Shown piece by piece: positions 24,701 to 32,369 of a stretch of DNA of 64,000 nucleotides. Position 1 is the stretch's first letter; every line of letters begins with the position of its first letter. The stretch is from the NCBI GenBank assembly GCA_002633005.1, contig NMRA01000220.1, positions 91,335 to 155,334 of the forward strand, in the 5' to 3' direction. A model generated the notes under the pieces. That model worked only from the letters and a program-made list of their open reading frames with translations. It was not told the DNA's origin and did not search any database. This stretch comes from Phoronis australis (lineage: Eukaryota > Phoronida > Phoronidae). Both the position numbers and the translations under genes were made by a program.

Positions 24701-27700
24701 AAATCATCGTCAAATGTCCTCTTCATAGTAAAAACATACATGCCAATGTTCACAATCATCCTTAGAGTGGTTTGGTTGATAGAAGGGCAGACGTCAAAAA
24801 ATGGATTCCAAAACAGTAAAAATGGCCACTAGATGGCGCAAAATGCCTCAAATCCATCCCAAAACAGGAGGATAACATTATCTCATGCCTATATGCCAAG
24901 TTTCATGAAAATCGGTTGAGGACCCTTGAAGATACAGAGGCAAACGTAAAAAAAATAAAATTGCCACTAGGGGGTACAGCAGTACTCAAGTCCGTTTGAA
25001 ATTTGTTGCCCTCTGTACTCAACCCCATAGGAACACACATGCTAAATTTCAATACTATCGTGCAAGGGGTTTAAGAGATACAGCCGCAGACGCTGGACGC
25101 CCAGACAGAAATGACGGCAATATGCACCCACGCATAAAAATCCCTTGATGATAGTTGTCCGTTACCTCCCAGTTCCTATAAACCCATCATTAACGGAACA
25201 CGGCTTTAAACAAGCCTTAAAAGAAACCACAGCACTGCTGACCTAGCTCACCTTTTCATGGCTTCTGGTGTCTTCATATATTTACTGTGCAGTTTTCTCT
25301 GCACCAGCTCTGTGCCTACAGTCCATGGCTGGTCCACACCAGGCTCTAAACTACATGGATCTTTGTACAGCAGTAGAAGTCTGTGATCCCAGTGGACAGA
25401 ACTCATCTCCGACATGTTGTCAAAGTTGAAGTCACCACACAGGATGTCAAAGGCAATTATGTCATGAGACTGACGCGACGAGTTTCTAAATGCTTCTAGC
25501 CAGTCGTGAACCTCAGTGAGTTGACAGTTTCGCACATCGTGTTCACCTGGGAAATTAACGTGAAGTGAAGTAGTACAATCACATAAATTTTCTCGTACCA
25601 AATTCAGTGTCAAACTCTAAATTGTTTTAACTTTTAATCAGAAGAAAGACTTGGTGTTAATTGTAATCTTGATTGTCCAAATGCAAAACTCACTTGCCAT
25701 GAAAAAGAAAGAAAATAGGGCTGTCAAACATTTTTGTACTTAAATATCATGATCACTGTTTATTAGGTGATTTGTATTGTTCAAGTGTATTGTTCAAGTG
25801 TATTGTTCAAGTGTATTGTTCAAGTGTATTGTCAGGATCTAAAGTACCTCGAATGTGACCAGTGTATATAGTAATGACATGTTACATAATTTGTACAACT
25901 GCCCATCAATTCATTGGATAGTAATTGTGTAATCGATCAACGTTAAAAACGATGCCATCCGTCCGAACCAAGTGTTGTAAGTTCACAGTTGTAAAATGTG
26001 TCAGTTTGCTCAGCAAAAATGAAAGTTATCAAATTTTGTACCCAAAACCGCGATAATGACAATCCCACTCGGCAAATAATTAGACAGGTGTCAAAATTTC
26101 TTAAAAAACCTTTAGACACAAATAGTTTCGTTCCATCCATTGCTATAGGAATACTTACGATGCTCAGATTGTAGATGTGTGTTGGCTATGTACCCAACAA
26201 TATTCCTTTGGACACCAGCCTTCATCACTGAGCAGACTTGGACCTATACACAGATTGGACAAGTGCAGATTTAGTTAAAGTTGAGTAAAATATCAAATGG
26301 AGCACAATTTTTTTGTTTCGATAAATTCCTGCGCTTTGAATTTCATAGCATGTTTATTATGGTAACCTATATCAATTTATAATAGCCAAATACATCTGTA
26401 TCTACAAAACGGCAAAATATGTACACTGTCTAAAACAAAACATCAATTTTTATAAATTAGCTTACTAAATTAGTGTTGGACTTTACACCAATCTGCCAAC
26501 GACAGCTGACACGAAAAGTCTCTGAATTAAAATGTCGTAAAAAATTGTATAAGAAAACTACATTCGCAACAGAGAAAGAATACCAATACCTCCTAAGTTC
26601 CTTTTAATCAATTTTAAGTCAAGTTAAGATGAAATCTAAAAAGTGCTGTTAAAAAGAATGAAAATTATAATTTTTGTAAAAAAAATCACAACAAAACTGC
26701 TAGTCTCTGATAACAAACTACACCCCCTAGTCTTTATGATCAAAAATGACAATGGTTATAGGCCAAGGTAAGCATACAATGGTAGTTCATATGAATGTTC
26801 CTATTCATTGTAAACTTCGTTAAAAACACGGCTAAACTTTTTGTTTGAAAGCTTGAACATTATGATACACTCCGTGAGCTTTAGTCGAAAACCAGTAAAC
26901 AAGAGCAACGCGGAGTGTTGAAATGCGTCCAAGAATACATCGCACATGGTGTGCTTTTGGGGTTATTTATTTGTATCATAAAAATGGCCACTAGATGGTG
27001 CAAAAACGTACAATCCATCCAAAAACGGGAACATGCCATATTTTATAAAAATCTGTCAAGGAACTTCAGAGAAACAAAGGAAAACAGAACAAAATGAAAT
27101 TGTAACTTGTGGGCACAGCGTCCGTTCCATCCGCCTTCAAGTCGTCGTCTGTTATCTTCATATAAATTCACTTACTAAATTTAATAAAGATCCTGAAGTG
27201 GGTTTTGGAGATACAGCTATGGGCAAACAACAAAACAAAACTACCACTAGGAGGCGCCACAGAGGTCAGTCGCCATCATCAGTCCTCTTCACACTGAAAA
27301 CATATACGCCAATTTTCAAAACCATCCCTAGAATGATTTGGTTGATTGAGGGGTGGACGCCAAAAACAAGATTTGAAAACAGCAAAAAATGGCCACCAGG
27401 TGGCGCAAAATACCTCAATTCCATCCACAAACAAGATGATAGCGTCATCTCACCAATAGATGCCTATATTCAAAATTTCATGAAAATCTGTTGAGGACCT
27501 TTGAAGATGCAGACTGGTAAACGTAATAAACTAAAATTGCCACTAGGGGGCACACCACTAGTCAGATCCGTCCGAAAGCCGTCGTCATCTATTTTCAACA
27601 TCATATAAATTACACTTGCTAAATTAAGTAAAGATCCTGTAAACGGTTTAATAGACACAGCCATGAGCGCAAAAAAAACTGCCACTAGGAGGTGCCACAG

Positions 27701-30225
27701 TAGTCAAACGCGTCGGAAAATCGTCGTCAGCCGTCCACTTCATAGTAAAAACATACATGCAAATTTTCACACTTATCCTGAAAGCGGTTTGGTTGATAGA
27801 CGAGTGGAGCCAAAAAACAGACTCGAAAACAGTAAAAATGGCCACTACGTGGCGCAAACTAGGTCGAATTCATCTGAAAACGGAGAGATAGCGTCATCTC
27901 ATTAACAGATGCCTGTATGTCATATTTTATAAAAATACCTTGAGGACCTTTGAACATACAGACTGAGGTAAACGTAAAAAAAAATTGACACTAGGTGGCA
28001 CACCAGTAGTCAGATCAGTCTGAAAGTTGTCGTCCTCTGTTGTTAACATCATATAAATACACTTACTAACTTTAGTAAAGATCTTGCGAACAGTTTAGGG
28101 GATTCAGCCATAGGCGCAAAAAAAACTTCCACTAGGAGGCGCCACAGTAGTCGAAGTCGTCGGAAAATAATCGTCAGCCGTCCACTTCATAGTAAAAACA
28201 TACACACCAATTTTCACAACCATCCTTTGAGCGCTTTGGTTGATAGAGGGGTGCACGCAAAAAAACAGACTCGAAAACAGTATAAATGGCCACCATTTGA
28301 AAATGGGAGGATAGCGTCATCTCACTAATAGGTGCCCATATACCAAATTTATGAAAATCTGTTCAGGACTTTTGAACAAACAGAGGTAAACATAGAAAAC
28401 TAAAATTGCCACTAGTCGGATCCGTCCGAAAGTTCGCTCACGTCGTCCCATCCACAAAAGGAACACATGTGCAAAATTTCATGAACATACGTCAAGGCGT
28501 TTTGGAGATAGAGCAGTGGACGCCAGATGGACGGAGATGACTGCATAATGCGTCTACATATAAATATTTGGGCACATAAAAATGAAGGAGTTGCACATAG
28601 AAGACACTTTCCCTACAAGTATGCATGGAAATCAAGAATGGGTCATAATTCAAGGAAATACGGTCAAATTGCAAAATGTTCATGATATGCACTATGACAT
28701 TTCGTATGATGTTTTTGAAAGCTTTGTCGAAATTCGATGAAAAACATAGGAGTTGTGCATGTCTCCTCATTCATACGTGAAAATCAAACAGGCCATAATT
28801 CAGGAAAATACAATCATATCGTAAAATACTGATGATATGCACAAAAGATTCATGACGCATTCCCTGAACTCTGATCGAAATCCAATGAGAAACGTAAGAG
28901 GAATCGCACATAGAAGAAAGTTTCCATAAAGGCATACTTGGAAATCGAAAATGGGCTAAGAATCAAAAAAATAAAGGTCACATTACAATACACCTATGGC
29001 ATGAGCTATGACATTTCAAAGGTAGTTTTTGGAACGTTTGGTCGACATCAGAAAAGAAATGGAGGAGTTGACCACAGACCATTTGTTTGCATGAAAAGAT
29101 GGACAGAAACACAGACACATGGAATGACACCTACTTAATTAAGTACCATTTACTAGATACCTTCATTTTTGTAGGGGACACAGAGGTAGCGGGAGCAGTC
29201 TGAAAACTCATGTCATCACATCTAGAATGGGAACTTCTCTGCAAAATTTCACGAACACCCGTTTGGGGATTTGGAGATACAGCAGTGGACTGCAGATGGA
29301 CCGAGATGATGGCATACTAGTAATGGGCCCGCATATATATGTATGGGCTCATAAAAATACAAAATGCAACTCAAACCTTTAACATTAAAAGTCCTTTTGC
29401 AGCAAAAACATCTTCAAGAGCACAGTGTCCAAAACGTCTGAACTCCACATCCAACAGTTTGTATCGGCTGGCAAACAACAAGCCACTGTTCATGATGAAA
29501 TAATTACTTCTCCATGAGTACTTGCCAACGTCATAGACAATGTAAGGGTAGTACTTATGCAGAGTATTGACCAGGGTGTGGCCAGCTCTCTGATCAAACA
29601 CTTCTTGAACACAAAGGAAGTCAATGCCCGCTGGAAAGTTTGTGGATACGTTTGACTGAGATATTTCAGATTCAGCTGTGGATTTCACCGTGTCGTCTAT
29701 TTGAATATTGACAGTTGCTTGTGAGTTCGTAATCAAGTTAGTCTGCGAGGCTACTATGTGATGCCCTATAGTGCGTGCACGACTCTGAGTCTTCGACAAG
29801 TTGCTTAGCCGAGCAGTGGCCTCAGGAAGTAACAGAACATTGGTAGAGCAAACTGTCATGGAAGGAATATCCACTACATTGATGGTTTCCTTACAGTCAC
29901 GATACGTGCCAGTGCTGGGTGCTGGTTTGTAGGAATACCGGTATGGTTTGCGGAAATGGTTTACTGGAATCCAAAAAAACAGCCCTAGGATGGCAAACGG
30001 CGAAGAGACCAAGAAGACAGCCAGTAAGATTGGAATGGCAAAGGTCAGGATTACGTATCTTTGGTAGCACGGGTCTTCATCAGTGGCTGCCACTTCATCA
30101 CTAGTACGAATGAACAAGGACAGAAACACATTCAAAAGCCAAAAGCAGGGAAAAATTAGAGCCCATCCAAACGCATGGATAGCGCCTAAGCAGCAGTTTG
30201 AGAATTGTCTTTCATGCAGCACCAT
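18616..30225 (-). CDS. SMPD3: Neutral sphingomyelinase 2 (SMPD3-like), complete, five exons
   Basis: Coding exons on the minus strand, 30225-29377, 26243-26159, 25546-25252, 21837-21735 and 18720-18616, join in frame to 478 residues (human is 655). It hydrolyses sphingomyelin to ceramide and phosphocholine on the cytosolic face of the plasma membrane and Golgi. Two hydrophobic hairpins (about 13-39 and 58-86) match the family's membrane segments; Cys11/12 and Cys53 sit where palmitoylated cysteines are expected. The Mg-dependent exonuclease-endonuclease-phosphatase fold has Asn129, Glu208 in LCVQEVFD, the DK-switch pair Asp272/Lys277 (EDVFAAKG), His306 (NTHL), Asp350/Asn352 (CGDFNFDN), and Asp460-His461 (LTDHIP) near the C-terminus. 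The linker between membrane and catalytic parts is about 150 residues shorter than in mammals. The ATG at 30225 matches the family start MVL; an in-frame TTG further upstream was not used. Confidence 0.95.
19594..19973. other. Assembly gap (380 N)
   Basis: Run of N inside the last SMPD3-like intron. Open frames reported through it are artefacts. Confidence 1.
19974..21734. other. SMPD3: SMPD3-like intron 4, right part
   Basis: No exon and no recognised repeat family were seen. The open frames at 20436-20618 and 20673-21023 show no domain. Confidence 0.4.
21735..21837 (-). CDS. SMPD3: SMPD3-like exon 4
   Basis: Encodes RRHKYVESTKPVGEDTQDGK then RRIDFTLYNRNYPL before a GTAAAT donor. The human RRIDYMLH region is the match. 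Frame continuity with exon 3 requires the acceptor ending at 21838; an alternative AG ending at 21848 would break the frame, so the start is slightly uncertain. Confidence 0.85.
21838..23380. other. SMPD3: SMPD3-like intron 3, non-repeat part
   Basis: AT-rich DNA with no exon seen. It contains a perfect 18-bp palindrome, AAACACCCATGGGTGTTT, at 22484-22501. Confidence 0.4.
23381..23847 (+). mobile_element. CTCF-motif element, truncated copy C
   Basis: It starts ACAAGAGCAACGCAGAGCGT like the other heads and carries cores at about 23468 (GCCACTGGATGGTGC) and 23701 (GCCACTAGGAGGTGCC), plus a broken one near 23614. It is cut off within a monomer where copy D begins at 23848. Confidence 0.75.
23848..25139 (+). 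mobile_element. CTCF-motif element, copy D
   Basis: A new head (ACAAGAGCAACGTGGAGC) is followed by eight cores near 23938, 24081, 24224, 24386, 24519, 24665, 24827 and 24963, spaced 133 to 162 bp, cycling the same three monomer types as copy B. The terminal palindrome is only half present (ATGCACCCACGCAT). It lies in SMPD3-like intron 3. Confidence 0.78.
25252..25546 (-). CDS. SMPD3: SMPD3-like exon 3: metal/phosphate-binding core
   Basis: The acceptor is TTTCCCAG. The exon runs from EHDVRNCQLTEVHDWLEAF through IIAFDILCGDFNFDN and YKDPCSLEPGVDQPWTVGTE to PEAMK, before the donor GTGAGC. The phase at both ends agrees with its neighbours. Confidence 0.95.
25773..25832. repeat. 13-bp tandem repeat (TGTATTGTTCAAG)x4.6
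   Basis: Four and a half exact units in the short intron between SMPD3-like exons 2 and 3. Confidence 0.92.
26159..26243 (-). CDS. SMPD3: SMPD3-like exon 2 (85 nt)
   Basis: The acceptor is TGTATAG. The exon encodes VQVCSVMKAGVQRNIVGYI then ANTHLQSEH, and one base of a split Arg codon precedes the donor GTAAGT. It aligns without gaps to the mammalian segment containing VGYIACTHL. It was found by reading-frame matching because it is too short for an ORF scan. Confidence 0.93.
26899..28579 (+). mobile_element. CTCF-motif element, long copy E
   Basis: The head is ACAAGAGCAACGCGGAGTGT. It holds eleven monomers, with cores near 26988, 27105 (degraded), 27244, 27392, 27540, 27681, 27841, 27989, 28131, 28290 and 28410. 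The one at 27392 reads GGCCACCAGGTGGCGC, a full match to the vertebrate CTCF core. The tail palindrome is degraded (CTACATATAAATATTTGGGCACAT). It lies in SMPD3-like intron 1. Confidence 0.78.
28580..29130. repeat. Second tandem array, about 160-bp units
   Basis: Four diverged units start near 28584, 28750, 28898 and 29063 (GAGTTGCACATAGAAGA or similar), each continuing with a GGAAATCAAGAATGGG-like block, GTCATAATTCA, a GATATGCACTATGACATTTC-like block and GTCGA. There is no CTAG core. It sits between the tails of two CTCF-motif elements and may be the core of a related element. Confidence 0.65.
29160..29355 (+). repeat. Tail fragment of a related element
   Basis: TGCAAAATTTCACGAACA, GGAGATACAGCAGTGGAC and GACCGAGATGATGGCATA match the final part of copies B, D and E, followed by a palindrome, CCCGCATATATATG/TATGGGC. 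It ends 22 bases before the SMPD3-like exon 1 donor. Confidence 0.65.
29377..30225 (-). CDS. SMPD3: SMPD3-like coding exon 1: membrane hairpins and start of catalytic domain
   Basis: 283 codons, from MVLHERQFSNCCLG to KGLLMLK, ending on a whole codon before the donor GTTTGAG. It includes SMTVCSTNVLLLPE, FPAGIDFLCVQEVFD and SGLLFASRYKLLDVEF. The physical exon continues 5' to an acceptor at 30526 and includes the micropeptide ORF. Confidence 0.96.
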
Positions 30226-30326
30226 CTTGAATCTCTCCCACTTCAAAAGGTTATTTTACAATAATAGTCTTTCTTGTTTACCGCGTAAAGAAAGCCACCA
30301 AGCTGTGAGCCTGAGGCAGTATAAGA
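30226..30326 (-). other. 101-nt spacer between micropeptide stop and SMPD3-like start
   Basis: It has no poly(A) signal and no convincing acceptor. The only intervening ATG overlaps the micropeptide stop (ATGA) and opens a 24-codon frame that ends before the SMPD3-like ATG. A GTAAAC near 30282 could act as an alternative donor. Confidence 0.6.
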
Positions 30327-30515
30327 TCATTCGATATGTCCAGCATCTTTGAGAGTGATCCTTTTAGATAAAAATATAGCAGCAATTATAGAGATGACAA
30401 TGACTAGAAAGGCAAAAATGTAAAATGTTTCCTCATCAAAAATGTCCGTAAAAGAGGGAATGTGCTTGGACATTTCCTGAACTATTTTCTTCGCGGGGTG
30501 CTTATCCGGCAACAT
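30327..30515 (-). CDS. 62-residue single-pass membrane micropeptide, upstream in the SMPD3-like exon
   Basis: A complete small ORF: ATG 30515-30513, stop 30329-30327. It begins MLPDKHPAKKIVQEMSKHIP, has one clear transmembrane segment at residues 31-49 (FYIFAFLVIVISIIAAIFL), a basic KR stop-transfer pair and the tail ITLKDAGHIE. The ATG comes ten bases after an acceptor (TTTTACAG ending at 30526), so the exon begins with a short leader after an untranslated upstream exon. The SMPD3-like ATG lies 101 nt after the stop on the same strand, with no room for a separate promoter or poly(A) site. The composition (acidic and basic N-terminus, hydrophobic span, short charged tail) looks like a real membrane micropeptide. 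I do not recognise the family. Confidence 0.7.
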   Translation of the reverse strand: MLPDKHPAKKIVQEMSKHIPSFTDIFDEETFYIFAFLVIVISIIAAIFLSKRITLKDAGHIE

Positions 30516-30525
30516 CTTAGTACAC
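30516..30525 (-). promoter_or_regulatory. Splice acceptor-proximal leader of micropeptide/SMPD3-like exon
   Basis: The acceptor AG is at 30527-30526. Ten leader bases (GTGTACTAAG) precede the micropeptide ATG and include an in-frame TAA, so translation cannot enter from further upstream in that frame. The Kozak context AAGATGT is moderate. Confidence 0.6.
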
Positions 30526-30964
30526 CTGTAAAATATCAAGAACTTTCATACAATTTACTACACTGGTTTAGAAACACTTGTAATGTCAATGTCAATACTG
30601 AGACTTAATTACAATGTTAAAAATTTCATTGAGACAGACCATCCTGAGTAGCCAGCACAGCTACACGGGATGCTCAAGATTCCCAAGTGCACCAAAATTC
30701 TGAAATCACGACAAAAAAGCATTGCACTAACTGATTAAGAGCACAAACCAAACTCATGATTATCAGACATTACAATCACACAGAATGAGCAGAGAATAGA
30801 CTATTTTAATCCGAGGGAAAAGTTCCCTGAATGGGGTGGCCGACCTCCACATAACCCGGCCGTTTGGTCTCAAGAACATTGACTGTACTAATAATTGCAT
30901 TCAGCGATCAATTTTGTTGCTGGAATGAATTAGGCCTATTTGAACGTAAACGTTGATGTTACAA

Positions 30965-31520
30965 GCAGTGTAAAAATGACCAGTTGTCTATTTGGGTAGC
31001 TGAACGAAGGACTGCTCAAAATAGTTTGATAATGGGAGTATATTTGTTCAAGTTGTAAGGAATTACAGATTTCAACAGCCAGTGAAGTTGTCCCTCCATG
31101 CGCAAAAGGTACTAATAGCAAAGTGATTTTGGTGGCTTAATCAATGTAAGGCATCATTTGCCGAAAAGCTTCTGGCATATGAAGGGCCTACGGGATGACC
31201 ACCGTATCTAATGCTAGTTGAGACAGAGGCACTATCTAGATTAGACAGAAACCACTGTCTCTAGCTGGCTCAATAGAGACGATGTAGCTGCTATAGGCAC
31301 CTCATACGCCTTTCGGCGAATTATGCCTCACACTGACTAAAACGTCAAAGTCACATTGTTATAAATTACCTTATGCGCATAGAGGGTCAACTTTACAGCT
31401 AGACTGTTGATGTCTTTAATTAATACCTTACAGTTTGAACAAAGACTCCCATCATTAAACTTTTTTGAGCAGTCCTTCATTCAGTTCCAAAATTTGGTAA
31501 CTGACAATTTTTAACACTGC
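30965..31520. repeat. Fold-back repeat (inverted units)
   Basis: The left unit starts GCAGTGTAAAAATGACCAGT and passes GCTGAACGAAGGACTGCTC; the right unit is its inverse (GAGCAGTCCTTCATTCAG, then TTTTTAACACTGC). Inner parts also pair (GTAAGGCATCATTTGCCGAA versus GGCGAATTATGCCTCACAC), making a long imperfect stem. Confidence 0.65.
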
Positions 31521-31553
31521 ATGGCAGGTGGTATGACATATACCCTGGCGTGC

Positions 31554-31880
31554 GCAGTGTAAAAATGGCCAGTTACCAATTTTGGGAACTGAACGAGGGG
31601 CTGCTTGAAGAAAAATTTAAATTTGATAAAGGGAGTATTTGTTAGGGTTAGAAGAAATTAAAGACGTTATCGACAGCCTCCTAAGCCAAGCCCAAGGGCA
31701 AAGTGTATTTATTAGGGTTAGTAGAAAGCCCAAGTAGGACAAGGTGTCCCTCTATCATGTGAATAACGTATTTATAACAACGTGACTTTGATGCTTTAAT
31801 TGGTGTGAGGCATAATTAGCCTAAAAACTTACAGCATATATGAAGTGCCTATGCCTATAGGAGATACACAGTCTCTATTG
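31554..31880 (+). repeat. Third unit of the same repeat, direct orientation
   Basis: GCAGTGTAAAAATGGCCAGT, GGAACTGAACGAGGGGCTG and GGTGTGAGGCATAATTAGCC match the left arm of 30965-31520. Confidence 0.65.
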
Positions 31881-31916
31881 AGTCAGATAGAAACGGTGGA
31901 CAATGTCTGTGTGTAG

Positions 31917-31999
31917 ACTAGATCATAGGCAATGACCATTGACTCTGTTGGCCCGAACCAGAGCCAACAGAGGCGATGGTCATTGCCTAACTAGATCAT
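31917..31999. repeat. Stem-loop, about 35-bp arms
   Basis: The left arm AGGCAATGACCATTGACTCT ends in GTTGGC; the right arm starts GCCAAC and reads AGAGGCGATGGTCATTGCCT. The loop is about ten bases. It lies between the SMPD3-like and ZC3H3 5' ends. Confidence 0.75.
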
Positions 32000-32314
32000 T
32001 GTGCCGTGGTTGACAACCCAAATCATGACCTTCTGGCTTCTGACGTTCTGTCCTGAAGACGAAAATCAATGATGACAAAAAAGAAGTTAAGGAACACTGA
32101 CCTTTCTTTTTACAATGTAACGGCTCTTCTCATAAGAAAACTTCAATCACGTATTATTCAACTAGGAAAAGTGCACTTTCAAAACACAGGTTCCAAACCC
32201 AACACCATTTATTTCTCACACCGTTTAAACTCAAAACAGATGACTTCAACACGGAAGTAGCTAGTGCCCCCTTGTGTTTGTGTTACATTTTGTCGCAAGA
32301 GAGCGCGCATCGTT

Positions 32315-32369
32315 ATGGACGAAAACTCGGAAAATTTAAAGCTCAAACAAGAAATAGCATATTTAACAG
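32315..32369 (+). CDS. ZC3H3: ZC3H3 exon 1
   Basis: ATG in context CGTTATGG, 18 codons plus one base, donor GTAATC. G joins GT of exon 2 to give Gly, producing YLTGLIKAHG, which aligns with the vertebrate LLQGLIDDYKTLHG-like start. Confidence 0.88.

Noticed and set aside
25773-25832. CRISPR-like array
   Set aside because: Units are directly adjacent with no spacers, and the window is animal nuclear DNA; it is a simple tandem repeat.
30226-30246. Seven extra N-terminal codons on SMPD3-like exon 1
   Set aside because: They would start at TTG; the ATG at 30225 gives the family's MVL start.
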